A stretch of 64,000 nucleotides of DNA from an uncultured Candidatus Planktophila sp. GTDB taxonomy: Bacteria; Actinomycetota; Actinomycetes; Nanopelagicales; Nanopelagicaceae. Shown piece by piece: positions 49,959 to 59,159 of this stretch. The notes beneath the pieces are model-generated. The model did not search any database and was not told the DNA's origin. It was given only the letters and a program-made list of their open reading frames with translations. Position numbers and translations under genes: made by a program. Location of the stretch: assembly GCA_937975715.1 (NCBI GenBank), contig CALJUA010000119.1, forward strand, positions 1 through 64,000, read 5' to 3'. The first letter of the stretch is position 1. Every line of letters begins with the position of its first letter.

Positions 49959-50969
49959 GTGCTAATTGCACAGCGTCCAACACTTAGCGAAGAAGTAATT
50001 GGCGAGAACCGCTCACGTTTCATCATCGAGCCTCTCGAGCCAGGTTTTGGTTACACACTCGGCAACTCAATGCGTCGTACATTGCTTTCATCTATTCCAG
50101 GTGCAGCAGTAACAAGCATCCGTGTTGCAGGAGCTCTCCATGAGTTCACAACACTTGAAGGCGTTAAGGAAGATCTCACAGATATCGTCCTTAACATCAA
50201 GAACCTTGTTCTCTCATCAGATAACGATGAGCCTTCAGTTGTCTACATCCGCAAGAGCGGTGCTGGCGCTGTCACAGGTGCTGATATTGCTGTTCCATCA
50301 GGTGTAGAGGTTCACAACCCAGAGCTTCACATTGCAACTCTTAACGACAAGGCAAACCTTGAGATCGAACTTACTGTCGAGCGTGGCCGTGGCTACGTAA
50401 CAGCAGTTCAGAACAAGGCAGCTGGAGCAGAGATTGGTCGCATTCCTGTTGACTCAATCTATTCACCAGTCCTTAAGGTCACATACAAGGTTGAAGCAAC
50501 TCGTGTAGAACAGCGCACAGACTTCGATCGCCTTGTTATCGATGTTGAGACAAAGCCATCAATGAAGCCACGTGATGCAGTTGCATCAGCTGGTAAGACA
50601 TTGGTCGAACTCTTCGGTCTCGCACGCGAACTCAATGTTGATGCAGAAGGTATCGAAATGGGTCCATCTGTTCTCGATGCTGCACTTGCTGCTGATCTTG
50701 CTCTTCCAATCGAAGATCTCGATCTCACAGTTCGCTCATACAACTGCTTGAAGCGCGAAGGCATTCACACAGTTGGCGAGTTGATCAATCGTTCAGAGGC
50801 TGATCTTCTCGATATCCGTAACTTCGGATCAAAGTCAATCGACGAGATCAAGGCGAAGCTTCACTCAATGGGAATGTCTCTCAAGGACTCACCAGCGGGC
50901 TTCGATCCATCACAACACCAGAACTACAACGCATCAGATGAAGACTTCGCTGACGCGGATCAGGCATAA
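49959..50969 (+). CDS. rpoA: DNA-directed RNA polymerase subunit alpha
   Basis: A 336-residue alpha subunit. The start is GTG, giving MLIAQRPTLSEEVIGENRS; GAGGAA lies upstream. The N-terminal dimerisation domain (EPLEPGFGYTLGNSMRRTLL) and the C-terminal DNA/activator-binding domain (LTVRSYNCLKREGIHTVGEL) are both complete. The tail is acidic. Confidence 0.97.
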   Translation: MLIAQRPTLSEEVIGENRSRFIIEPLEPGFGYTLGNSMRRTLLSSIPGAAVTSIRVAGALHEFTTLEGVKEDLTDIVLNIKNLVLSSDNDEPSVVYIRKSGAGAVTGADIAVPSGVEVHNPELHIATLNDKANLEIELTVERGRGYVTAVQNKAAGAEIGRIPVDSIYSPVLKVTYKVEATRVEQRTDFDRLVIDVETKPSMKPRDAVASAGKTLVELFGLARELNVDAEGIEMGPSVLDAALAADLALPIEDLDLTVRSYNCLKREGIHTVGELINRSEADLLDIRNFGSKSIDEIKAKLHSMGMSLKDSPAGFDPSQHQNYNASDEDFADADQA

Positions 50970-50981
50970 GGGAGAAATAAC

Positions 50982-51341
50982 ATGCCAAAGCCAACTAAGG
51001 GTCCTCGTTTGGGTTCAGGCCCATCACATGAGCGCTTGATTCTTCGCACACTTGCAGAGCAGTTGTTCGAGCACGGCAAGATCACAACAACAGAGGCAAA
51101 GGCTAAGCGTCTTCGTCCTTTGGCTGAAAAGTTGATCACCTTCGGTAAGAAGGGCGATCTTTCAGCTCGTCGTGAAGTAGCAGCTCGTATTGCTAACAAG
51201 AGCGTTGTTCACCAGCTCTTCACAGTGATCGCTCCAACTTTCGCTAACCGCGAAGGTGGATACACACGCATCACAAAGATCGGTCCACGTAAGGGCGATA
51301 ACGCTCCTATGGCAGTGATCGAGCTCGTTACAGATAAGTAA
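50982..51341 (+). CDS. rplQ: 50S ribosomal protein L17
   Basis: A 119-residue L17 with MPKPTKGPRLGSGPSHERLI, the helix LRTLAEQLFEHGKITTTEAK and the end GGYTRITKIGPRKGDNAPM. GGGAGAAA precedes the ATG. It ends the alpha operon set. Confidence 0.97.
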   Translation: MPKPTKGPRLGSGPSHERLILRTLAEQLFEHGKITTTEAKAKRLRPLAEKLITFGKKGDLSARREVAARIANKSVVHQLFTVIAPTFANREGGYTRITKIGPRKGDNAPMAVIELVTDK

Positions 51342-51371
51342 TTCGTTACTTAACTTAAAACGTAAACGTTT

Positions 51372-52250
51372 ATGGCCGAACCCGCTCTCTTCCCAGAGGG
51401 CGGGTTTCGTCGTTTACGCGTAGATATTGCCTACGACGGAACCCAGTTTTCTGGATGGGCAACGCAGCCAGGTAAGCGCACCATTCAAGATATGGTCGAA
51501 GAGGCCGTTGCTCGCATTGTTCGCCATGATGTTGATTCTGTTGTTGCAGGACGTACCGATGCTGGAGTCCATGCGACAGGGCAGGTAATCCATATTGATG
51601 TTGCAGATAGCGCCTTTGAGAGAGATCTGACATATAAAGATCTTCGCTACAAACTCAATCGAATCCTCGATGAAGATGTCCGCATCCTTGGTATTTCAGA
51701 TGCACCTTCCGGATTTCATGCACGCTTTTCAGCGCTACGCCGCTATTACACATACAAGATTCTCGATGATAATCAAGTCATCACCCCAGCACAGCGCTTC
51801 GATGTTGCACCGTGGTACCGCCACCTGGATGAGAAGGTGATGAATGAAGCTTCAGCGCTACTCCTTGGCACCCATGATTACGCAGCTTTCTGTAAATTCA
51901 AGCAAGGTGGCACAACAATTCGTACTCTTGAAAAGTATCAATGGGTCCGCACTGAAGATGGCTTGTTGATTGCAGATGTTGTTGCTGATGCATTCTGTTA
52001 TTCAATGGTGCGCAACTTAGTAGGAGCAATTGTCTGCGTGGCAGATGGTCGCAAGCCGGTCGAATGGATTGCAGAGCTATTGGCTAATAAAGAGCGCGTA
52101 TCTGATTCTTTAGTATTTCCAGCGCGCGGCTTGACCTTGTATCAAGTGGATTACCCATCAGATGATCAGCTGATAGAACGCGCCCGAGTCACCGTTGCAA
52201 AACGAGGAGATCTTTACGACATGTATGGCCAACTTAAGGCGAAAAAGTAA
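51372..52250 (+). CDS. truA: tRNA pseudouridine(38-40) synthase TruA
   Basis: A 292-residue pseudouridine synthase acting on the tRNA anticodon arm. It has DIAYDGTQFSGWATQPGKRT, catalytic Asp63 in GRTDAGVHATGQ, RYKLNRIL, and SMVRNLVGAIV in the C-terminal half. The stop overlaps the next ATG by one base. The rplQ-truA order is conserved in actinobacteria. Confidence 0.95.
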   Translation: MAEPALFPEGGFRRLRVDIAYDGTQFSGWATQPGKRTIQDMVEEAVARIVRHDVDSVVAGRTDAGVHATGQVIHIDVADSAFERDLTYKDLRYKLNRILDEDVRILGISDAPSGFHARFSALRRYYTYKILDDNQVITPAQRFDVAPWYRHLDEKVMNEASALLLGTHDYAAFCKFKQGGTTIRTLEKYQWVRTEDGLLIADVVADAFCYSMVRNLVGAIVCVADGRKPVEWIAELLANKERVSDSLVFPARGLTLYQVDYPSDDQLIERARVTVAKRGDLYDMYGQLKAKK

Positions 52251-53857
52251 TGGGACACATCGATGTTTCAGGCGTTGAGTACTCGCTATCAGATGGTCGA
52301 GTACTTCTTAATGACGTTTCATTTCGTGTAGGTGATGGCGCAAAGGTTGCCCTGATTGGTCCTAATGGTTCAGGCAAAACAACTCTGATTCGCATGATCT
52401 GCGGCGATATTTCGCCAGATGAAGGTCAGGTTTCTATCACAGGCGGCCTTGGCGTTATGCGCCAGTTCGTAGGTTCTGTTCGCGATGAAACAACAGTGCG
52501 ACAGATCTTGTTATCAGTCGCACCTAAGAACATTCGCGATGCTGCAGAGAAAGTTATCGCCACTGAAAAGGCTATGCACGAGCAAGATTCAGAGAAATCT
52601 CAGATGGCATATGCCCAGGCAATTATTGAATGGGGAGATGTTGGAGGATATGAGTACGAAGTAATCTGGGATGTCTGCTGTACAGAGATGCTTGGCAAAC
52701 CATTTGACGAAGTAGCAGATCGACTTGTCAGCACGCTTTCGGGCGGAGAACAGAAGAAGCTTGTAGTCCGTGCCCTTCTTGAAGGCCCGGAAGAAGTCCT
52801 GATGCTCGACGAACCTGATAACTACCTCGATGTACCTTCCAAGCGCTGGCTTGAAAAAGTTATTAATGAAACAAAGAAGACAGTTTTCTTCGTAAGTCAC
52901 GATCGCGAACTCCTTGAAAATACTGCAACTCGCATTGTTGCACTCGAACAGGGTGTCACCGGAAATACCGCCTGGGTCCATGGTGGAAAGTTCTCGACCT
53001 GGCATGATGCACGCAAAGCGCGCAATGCGCGATTTGCTGAGATGTTGTTACGTTGGCAGCAAGAGCATGAACGTCTTATTAACTTGGTGAAGACTCTGCA
53101 GGTACAGGCAGCGAGCTCTCCTGATATGGCTAATAAATATCATGCGATGCAGACGCGCTTACGTAAATTTGAAGAAGCTGGCGCCCCCGTTGCGCCACCA
53201 GTCGAGCAAGATGTTCGGGTTGGATTAAAGGGTGGGCGCACTGGTTTGCGTGCGCTGACATTTGAAGATGTAGCAATTGAAAATGGCTCGGGGGAGTACC
53301 TGACAAAACCATTTAACTTCGAAGTCTTCTTCCAAGATCGCATTGCAGTACTGGGCAAAAACGGCACAGGTAAATCTCACTTCTTCCGACTTATCTCTGG
53401 CGAGAAGATGCAGTACACCGGCACTTTTAAATTAGGTGCTCGAGTTGAGGTCGGATACTTTGCACAGACTCATGCGCACCCGGAATTCGATGGAAAGACT
53501 CTGCTCGAAATCTTGTGGGAGATGCATTCGCTGCAATTAGGCCCAGCTAAATCAGTTTTGCGTAAGTATGAAATCGATCAACAGGCAGAGCAGAAGTTCT
53601 CATCGCTCTCTGGTGGCCAGCAAGCACGGTTCCAGATTCTCTTGCTCGAACTTTCGGGTGCAACGCTGCTCTTACTCGATGAGCCAACGGATAACCTCGA
53701 CCTCGCTAGCGCCGAGAGCCTCGAGCGAGCCCTCGATGCCTATGAGGGCACCGTTCTCACTGTGACCCACGATCGCTGGTTTACGCGTGGATTTACCCGT
53801 TTTCTCGTCTTTGGCGATGACGGCCAGGTCTATGAAAGTCCAGAACCCGTCTTTTAG
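52250..53857 (+). CDS. ABC-F family ATPase
   Basis: A 535-residue soluble protein with two ATP-binding cassettes. Domain 1: Walker A GPNGSGKTT, signature LSGGEQKK, Walker B MLDEPDNYLD. Domain 2: Walker A GKNGTGKS, signature LSGGQQARF, Walker B LLLDEPTDNLDL. There are no transmembrane segments. A charged linker of about 80 residues between them corresponds to the ABC-F interdomain linker that reaches the ribosome. It may act in translation (EttA/Uup-like) or in antibiotic protection. Coupling to truA by a one-base overlap fits a translation role. The exact subfamily is unresolved. Confidence 0.85.
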   Translation: MGHIDVSGVEYSLSDGRVLLNDVSFRVGDGAKVALIGPNGSGKTTLIRMICGDISPDEGQVSITGGLGVMRQFVGSVRDETTVRQILLSVAPKNIRDAAEKVIATEKAMHEQDSEKSQMAYAQAIIEWGDVGGYEYEVIWDVCCTEMLGKPFDEVADRLVSTLSGGEQKKLVVRALLEGPEEVLMLDEPDNYLDVPSKRWLEKVINETKKTVFFVSHDRELLENTATRIVALEQGVTGNTAWVHGGKFSTWHDARKARNARFAEMLLRWQQEHERLINLVKTLQVQAASSPDMANKYHAMQTRLRKFEEAGAPVAPPVEQDVRVGLKGGRTGLRALTFEDVAIENGSGEYLTKPFNFEVFFQDRIAVLGKNGTGKSHFFRLISGEKMQYTGTFKLGARVEVGYFAQTHAHPEFDGKTLLEILWEMHSLQLGPAKSVLRKYEIDQQAEQKFSSLSGGQQARFQILLLELSGATLLLLDEPTDNLDLASAESLERALDAYEGTVLTVTHDRWFTRGFTRFLVFGDDGQVYESPEPVF

Positions 53858-53875
53858 CCTAGGAAATAGCCGATT

Positions 53876-53904
53876 TTGACCCTGCCCATGCGGACAGGTA
53901 AAGT
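53876..53904 (+). promoter_or_regulatory. Promoter of rplM-rpsI
   Basis: TTGACC (53876-53881), a 17-base spacer and TAAAGT (53899-53904) form a near-consensus sigma70-type promoter. A short hairpin GCGCC/GGCGC (53914-53927) lies just downstream in the leader. Confidence 0.75.
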
Positions 53905-53965
53905 TCAACCCCTGCGCCAGTAGGCGCTTAGAACAGTTCAAACGAGAAGAAGTAGGTATAGAAGC

Positions 53966-54418
53966 ATGCGTACATATAGCCCAAAGGCAGGCGACGTAGT
54001 CCGTAAGTGGCACGTAATCGATGCACAAGATGTCGTGCTCGGTCGTCTAGCAACTCATGCAGCGACTCTTCTTCGCGGAAAGCACAAGGCGACATTCGCA
54101 CCTCACATGGATATGGGTGACTTCGTCATCGTCATCAATGCAGAGAAAATTGCGCTTTCAGGCAACAAGACAACAACAAAGTTTGCACACCATCACTCAG
54201 GTTTCCCAGGCGGTCTTACATCGACTGTTTACGGCGAACTCCTTGAGAAGCACCCAACACGCGCTGTAGAAAAGGCGATCAAGGGAATGCTTCCAAAGAA
54301 CCGTCTTGGTCGTGAGATGGCAGGCAAGCTCAAGGTCTACGCAGGCCCAGAGCATCCACATGCTGCACAAGCACCAGTTCCATATGTATTCAACCAAGTT
54401 TCTCAGATCGTTAAGTAA
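53966..54418 (+). CDS. rplM: 50S ribosomal protein L13
   Basis: A 150-residue L13, an early assembly protein. It has RKWHVIDAQDVVLGRLATH, ATLLRGKHKATFAPHMDMGD and KGMLPKNRLGREM. It is transcribed from the near-consensus promoter upstream, with a leader that includes a small hairpin. It is followed by rpsI. Confidence 0.97.
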   Translation: MRTYSPKAGDVVRKWHVIDAQDVVLGRLATHAATLLRGKHKATFAPHMDMGDFVIVINAEKIALSGNKTTTKFAHHHSGFPGGLTSTVYGELLEKHPTRAVEKAIKGMLPKNRLGREMAGKLKVYAGPEHPHAAQAPVPYVFNQVSQIVK

Positions 54419-54431
54419 GGGATAAGAAAAT

Positions 54432-54914
54432 ATGTCAGATACAACTTTCGAGCTTGATGAGAACGAGATTCCAACTTCTTACTCTTCTTCAACACCAGCA
54501 CCAGCAACAAACCGCAAGGCAGTAACAGCACCAGGTGCTGGTACAGGTCGCCGTAAGGAAGCTGTTGCACGTGTTCGTCTCGTTCCAGGAACAGGCCGTT
54601 GGGTTGTAAACGGTAAGACTCTTGAGAACTACTTCCCAAATAAGGTTCACCAGCAGCTCGTATCAGAGCCATTCCGCACAGTAGGTGCTGAAGGTACATA
54701 CGATGTATTTGCTCGCATCAACGGTGGTGGAGTTTCAGGTCAGGCTGGCGCACTTCGTCTTGGCGTTGCTCGTTCACTCAACGAGATCGATCGCGAAGCA
54801 AACCGTCCAGCGCTTAAGAAGGCTGGATTCCTCTCACGTGATGCACGTGTTATCGAGCGCAAGAAGTACGGTCTTAAGAAGGCACGTAAGCGTTCACAGT
54901 ACTCAAAGCGTTAA
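54432..54914 (+). CDS. rpsI: 30S ribosomal protein S9
   Basis: A 160-residue S9 with an N-terminal Ser/Thr/Pro-rich extension of about 35 residues. The conserved part has GRRKEAVARVRLVPGTGRW and the C-terminal ERKKYGLKKARKRSQYSKR, whose tail contacts P-site tRNA. It is coupled to rplM. Confidence 0.97.
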   Translation: MSDTTFELDENEIPTSYSSSTPAPATNRKAVTAPGAGTGRRKEAVARVRLVPGTGRWVVNGKTLENYFPNKVHQQLVSEPFRTVGAEGTYDVFARINGGGVSGQAGALRLGVARSLNEIDREANRPALKKAGFLSRDARVIERKKYGLKKARKRSQYSKR

Positions 54915-54956
54915 TTCTTTTTACTCACCAATCCCGTTTGTTGCAAAGGAGTTTTT

Positions 54957-56303
54957 ATGGCTCTCTTTGGAACAGACGGGATTCGTGGTTTAGCGAACGG
55001 TTCAGTTCTTACTGCTGAGACCGCGCTCTCTGCAGCGGTTGCTGCAGCGCATATTCTCGTAGAAAGCTCTTCGAATGTGGGCAAGCGCCCTCGTGCAATT
55101 GTTGGCCAAGATTCACGCGCATCCGGCGAATTCCTAGAAGCAGCTGTTATCGCAGGCTTGGCCTCTGCCGGCGTAGATGTCTATCGCGTTGGAGTATTAC
55201 CAACTCCGGCTGTTGCACATCTAGTTGCTGCAACGGGTGCTGATCTTGGTGTGATGATCTCAGCTTCACATAATCCAATGCCAGATAACGGAATCAAGTT
55301 ATTTGCTCGTGGTGGTGGCAAGCTCGACGATGCAATTGAGGCAGCAATTGAAAAGCGTATGGGTGAGCCATGGGAGCGACCAACAGGTCGCGCAGTCGGT
55401 CGCATCGTCAATGACGACAACGCAGCAGCTGCTTACATCGAACATCTTCTTTCATCAGTATCTACTCCTCTTAAAGGCCTCAAGATCGTTGTCGACTGTG
55501 CCAATGGCGCATCGTCTTTGGTTGCACCTCTTGTCTATGAAAAGGCGGGCGCAACCGTAGTTGCAATCCATCACTCACCAGATGGCTGGAACATCAATGA
55601 TGGATGTGGATCAACACACCTAGAAGATTTGCAGGCAGCTGTTGTTCGTGAAGGCGCTGATTTTGGTATCGCTCATGATGGTGATTCAGATCGTTGCCTT
55701 GCAGTCGATGGCACTGGTGCCGTAGTCGATGGCGATCAGATTATGACGATTCTTGCTATCGGATTTAAGAACCGTGGAAAGCTCAAAGCCGATACCATCG
55801 TTGCAACCGTGATGAGCAATCTTGGTTTCTTCCACGCAATGAAGCAGGCCGGCATCACTGTCCTTACGACTGCAGTGGGTGATCGATATGTTCTCGAGCA
55901 GATGCTTGATGGCGATTATTCATTGGGCGGCGAACAATCAGGTCACCTCATCATTCGCGAACACGCAGGTACCGGCGACGGAATCCTTACCGCCCTCGCA
56001 CTTGCACAAGAAGTAGTTCGCACAGGAAAGTCACTTGCAGAACTTGCATCAGCGATGCAGCGCTTCCCACAAGTTTTGATCAACGTACCTGGCGTTGCAA
56101 AAGATAAGTTGCCTTCCTCGCAAGTTGTTGCAAATGCAGTTACAGATGCAGAGAAGCTATTGGGGGATGAAGGTCGAGTACTACTACGCGCCTCCGGTAC
56201 CGAGCCATTGATTCGAGTCATGGTCGAAGCCTCAAGTGATAGCCTTGCTCAAGAAATCGCATCATCTCTTGCTGCGGTTGTTAAGGCAGAACTGGGGATT
56301 TAA
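54957..56303 (+). CDS. glmM: Phosphoglucosamine mutase
   Basis: A 448-residue mutase converting glucosamine 6-phosphate to glucosamine 1-phosphate for UDP-GlcNAc synthesis. It has FGTDGIRG, the phosphoserine loop ISASHNP (Ser104), the metal loop DGDSDRCLAVD, GGEQSGHLI and the phosphate loop RASGTEPLIRVM. AAGGAG precedes the ATG. It forms a pair with glmS. Confidence 0.97.
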   Translation: MALFGTDGIRGLANGSVLTAETALSAAVAAAHILVESSSNVGKRPRAIVGQDSRASGEFLEAAVIAGLASAGVDVYRVGVLPTPAVAHLVAATGADLGVMISASHNPMPDNGIKLFARGGGKLDDAIEAAIEKRMGEPWERPTGRAVGRIVNDDNAAAAYIEHLLSSVSTPLKGLKIVVDCANGASSLVAPLVYEKAGATVVAIHHSPDGWNINDGCGSTHLEDLQAAVVREGADFGIAHDGDSDRCLAVDGTGAVVDGDQIMTILAIGFKNRGKLKADTIVATVMSNLGFFHAMKQAGITVLTTAVGDRYVLEQMLDGDYSLGGEQSGHLIIREHAGTGDGILTALALAQEVVRTGKSLAELASAMQRFPQVLINVPGVAKDKLPSSQVVANAVTDAEKLLGDEGRVLLRASGTEPLIRVMVEASSDSLAQEIASSLAAVVKAELGI

Positions 56304-56306
56304 TTC

Positions 56307-58145
56307 GTGTGCGGAATCGTGGGTTACACCGGACCGCAATCTGCATTTACTCCGATTGTTGAAGGCCTTCGTCGCCTCGAATACCGTGGATATGACTCAG
56401 CAGGTATTGCTCTCGGAACCGGCACATCGCTCTTTGTAGAAAAGCGCGCAGGAAAGCTGGCAAATCTCGAAGGCGCACTTCCCTCTAATCTTCCAACGGT
56501 GCATTCAGGAATCGGCCACACTCGTTGGGCGACTCATGGCGGTCCTACCGATCGCAATGCTCACCCTCACCTCGATAACGAAGGCAAGCTCGCTGTCATT
56601 CACAACGGCATCATCGAGAATTATTCAGAGCTCAAAGCCGAACTTGAAAAGCGCGGCCATACCTTCTCTTCAGAGACTGATACTGAATCTGTTGCACACC
56701 TGCTTTCAGAGCTTCGCAAAGAGCACAATGGAGATCTCACCGCAGCGATGCGTGCTGCGGTCAAGCGTCTCCGCGGATCATTTACCTTGCTCGCAATCCA
56801 CGCGGATGCACCACAAACAATTGTCGGAGTCCGTCGCAACTCACCGCTAGTTGCTGGTCTGGGTGATGGCGAGAACTTCCTTGCATCAGATGTTGCTGCA
56901 TTTATCGATTACACAAAGCGCGCAGTAGAACTTGGCCAGGATGAAGTTGTCACAATTTCTCCTGAAGGCATCGCTATCTGCGATCTCGATGGAAAGCCAC
57001 TTTCGCTTCGCGAATACGAGATCACATGGGATGCAGCTGCAGCTCAAAAGGGCGGCTTCGCACACTTCATGTTGAAGGAAATCTTCGATCAGCCAAAAGC
57101 TATTGCAGATACATTGATTGGACGTCTTTCAGATAACGACCAAGTCCAGCTCGATGAGCTTCATATGACTGAGGCAGAAATTAAAGATATTAAGCGCATC
57201 TCGGTTATTGCCTGCGGAACCGCCTATCACGCAGGCATGGTCGCAAAGTATGCAATTGAAAAGTGGGCAAAGGTCCCGGTCGATGTAGAGATTGCATCCG
57301 AGTACCGATACCGCGATCCCATCGTGGATAAGAACTCACTTGTGATTGCGATTTCACAATCAGGCGAGACTATGGATCTCTTAATGGCGGTTCGTCATGC
57401 AAAAGCTTCAGGAGCTCGTGTCCTTGCAGTTTGCAATACCAACTCATCAACAATTCCACGCGAATCAGATGCGGTTCTCTACACACATGCAGGACCCGAG
57501 ATTGCTGTCGCATCGACAAAAGCATTTCTTACTCAAATCGTCGCTGTCTATTTGATTGGTCTTAAGCTCGCACAAGTCCGTGGAACGCTCAACGATCAAG
57601 AAGTGCGAGCTCTCTACAACGAGATGCTTGAGCTCCCAGGCAAAGTTGAACAAATTCTCGAAACCATCGAGCCACTGCGCGAGCTCACTCGTAAGTTTGT
57701 CTCCAATAACACTGTGCTCTTCCTAGGTCGTGGCGTCGAGTACCCAGTTGCTCTGGAAGGCGCGCTCAAGCTGAAAGAACTTGCATATATTCACGCCGAA
57801 GGCTTTGCTGGTGGCGAACTCAAGCACGGACCAATCGCCCTTATTGAAGAAGGCACTGCAGTTATTGCAATATTGCCTACCGCCGACGAACATCAGCTCG
57901 ATGAAAAGATGTTGAGCAACATCCAAGAGGTTAAAGCTCGCGGTGCTCGAGTCATTGTTATTGCAGCAGAAGGCGCTGAAGTAATTGGCGCAGAGCACAT
58001 CATTCGTATTCCTGTTGCGCCACCACTCTTCCAGCCCGTATTAGCAACCGTACCTCTGCAAGTATTTGCATATGAAATCGCTGTAGCGCGTGGCACTGAT
58101 GTCGATCAGCCACGTAACTTGGCTAAATCTGTCACAGTTGAGTAA
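56307..58145 (+). CDS. glmS: Glutamine-fructose-6-phosphate aminotransferase
   Basis: A 612-residue enzyme that makes glucosamine 6-phosphate from fructose 6-phosphate and glutamine. The start is GTG, giving MCGIVGYTG with the N-terminal nucleophile Cys. The glutaminase domain has HTRWATHGGPTDRNAHPH and the two SIS isomerase domains follow (ACGTAYHAGMVAKYAIE, then LFLGRGVEYPVALEGALKLK). The end DQPRNLAKSVTVE is canonical. It sits after glmM, three bases apart. No glmS riboswitch sequence is seen upstream. Confidence 0.97.
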   Translation: MCGIVGYTGPQSAFTPIVEGLRRLEYRGYDSAGIALGTGTSLFVEKRAGKLANLEGALPSNLPTVHSGIGHTRWATHGGPTDRNAHPHLDNEGKLAVIHNGIIENYSELKAELEKRGHTFSSETDTESVAHLLSELRKEHNGDLTAAMRAAVKRLRGSFTLLAIHADAPQTIVGVRRNSPLVAGLGDGENFLASDVAAFIDYTKRAVELGQDEVVTISPEGIAICDLDGKPLSLREYEITWDAAAAQKGGFAHFMLKEIFDQPKAIADTLIGRLSDNDQVQLDELHMTEAEIKDIKRISVIACGTAYHAGMVAKYAIEKWAKVPVDVEIASEYRYRDPIVDKNSLVIAISQSGETMDLLMAVRHAKASGARVLAVCNTNSSTIPRESDAVLYTHAGPEIAVASTKAFLTQIVAVYLIGLKLAQVRGTLNDQEVRALYNEMLELPGKVEQILETIEPLRELTRKFVSNNTVLFLGRGVEYPVALEGALKLKELAYIHAEGFAGGELKHGPIALIEEGTAVIAILPTADEHQLDEKMLSNIQEVKARGARVIVIAAEGAEVIGAEHIIRIPVAPPLFQPVLATVPLQVFAYEIAVARGTDVDQPRNLAKSVTVE

Positions 58146-58808
58146 ATGATGATTGAAAATCGCCGCCGCCAAATGCGTAGAGCTCTGAAATGGAGCGCTG
58201 GTCTCTTTGCAGGATTCCTTCTCGTAACCCAGCAAGTAGTTACATACGGTCCCATTACAGATATCGATGAGTACTTCAGCGAATCAGATCACCCACGTTT
58301 CAAAGGTATCTCCGCTTTTATCATTCGACGCCTCGATGACCTTGGGCTCCGCAGTGTTTCAGGCATTGCGCTTTTAATTGTTGCGCTCTACATCTCCCGC
58401 AGATTTAAGACCTGGCGACCTATCAACCTTGGGCTTTTGGCTTTCATCTCTCTCAACGTTGTTGTGGGTGGATTTAAGTACGCACTTGGTCGCACTAAAC
58501 CTCGAATCGGAATCGATCTGCTACATGCAGGTGGAATGTCATACCCAAGCGGACATGCATCGAATGCGATATTTATCTGGGGAGTCATTGCATATTTGAT
58601 TTATCGATACGCACATGTCAATCGCTATCGTGGACGCCTAGCAAGCGCTGGAGTGGGATTGCTTGCGACAACAGTATGCACCGTCTCACTCATCCGTAAT
58701 ACACATTGGTTCTCAGATTTATTCGGTGGCTTGCTCCTTGGGGGAGCGCTTCTGGTCCTCATCATCGCAATCGATCGCTACTTTCCTTCTGATAGTCAGT
58801 TGCACTAA
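58146..58808 (+). CDS. PAP2-family membrane phosphatase
   Basis: A 220-residue membrane protein with about five hydrophobic segments. All three PAP2 motifs are present: KYALGRTKPRIG, PSGHASNA and a C-terminal RNTHWFSDLFGG. It may dephosphorylate undecaprenyl pyrophosphate or phosphatidic acid; cell-wall context favours the former, but this is inference. Many actinobacteria have coaA here. The ATG directly follows the glmS stop. Confidence 0.85.
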   Translation: MMIENRRRQMRRALKWSAGLFAGFLLVTQQVVTYGPITDIDEYFSESDHPRFKGISAFIIRRLDDLGLRSVSGIALLIVALYISRRFKTWRPINLGLLAFISLNVVVGGFKYALGRTKPRIGIDLLHAGGMSYPSGHASNAIFIWGVIAYLIYRYAHVNRYRGRLASAGVGLLATTVCTVSLIRNTHWFSDLFGGLLLGGALLVLIIAIDRYFPSDSQLH

Positions 58809-58811
58809 ACT
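58806..58811 (+). promoter_or_regulatory. Putative -10 box for leaderless acpS
   Basis: TAAACT ends six bases before the acpS ATG, so the transcript would begin at the start codon. There is no Shine-Dalgarno. The box overlaps the PAP2 stop codon. Confidence 0.4.
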
Positions 58812-58817
58812 CTAAGA

Positions 58818-59159
58818 ATGATTGATGGAATCGGTATCGATGTAGTCGATATCAAGAGATTCCACGAATCTCTTGAGCGCACACCAGGTCTGCGCGAGAA
58901 GCTCTTCACTGAATCTGAATCCAAGGTTAATGAATCTTCACTGGCTGCACGCTTTGCCGCCAAAGAGGCTCTCTACAAAGCTCTCAGCCCAGATCACGGC
59001 CTCCATTGGCATGAAGCTGAAGTCATCAATATGCCCAACGGAAAGCCAGCCTTCCTCTTCCGAGGCGAGATTGCAGACTTGGTAGATGGTGCATCTGTGC
59101 ACCTCTCTATCTCTCATGATGCAGGTATTGCATCTGCAATGGTGGTGTTAGAGCGATGA
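58818..59159 (+). CDS. acpS: Holo-[acyl-carrier-protein] synthase
   Basis: A 113-residue 4'-phosphopantetheinyl transferase that activates acyl carrier protein. It has GIGIDVVDIKRF with the Mg-binding Asp, and RFAAKEALYKAL with the second acidic ligand. It ends SISHDAGIASAMVVL. It overlaps alr by four bases. Confidence 0.95.
   Translation: MIDGIGIDVVDIKRFHESLERTPGLREKLFTESESKVNESSLAARFAAKEALYKALSPDHGLHWHEAEVINMPNGKPAFLFRGEIADLVDGASVHLSISHDAGIASAMVVLER

Noticed and set aside
56200..56306. glmS ribozyme upstream of glmS
   Set aside because: Only three bases separate glmM from glmS; no room for the ribozyme and no core sequence seen.
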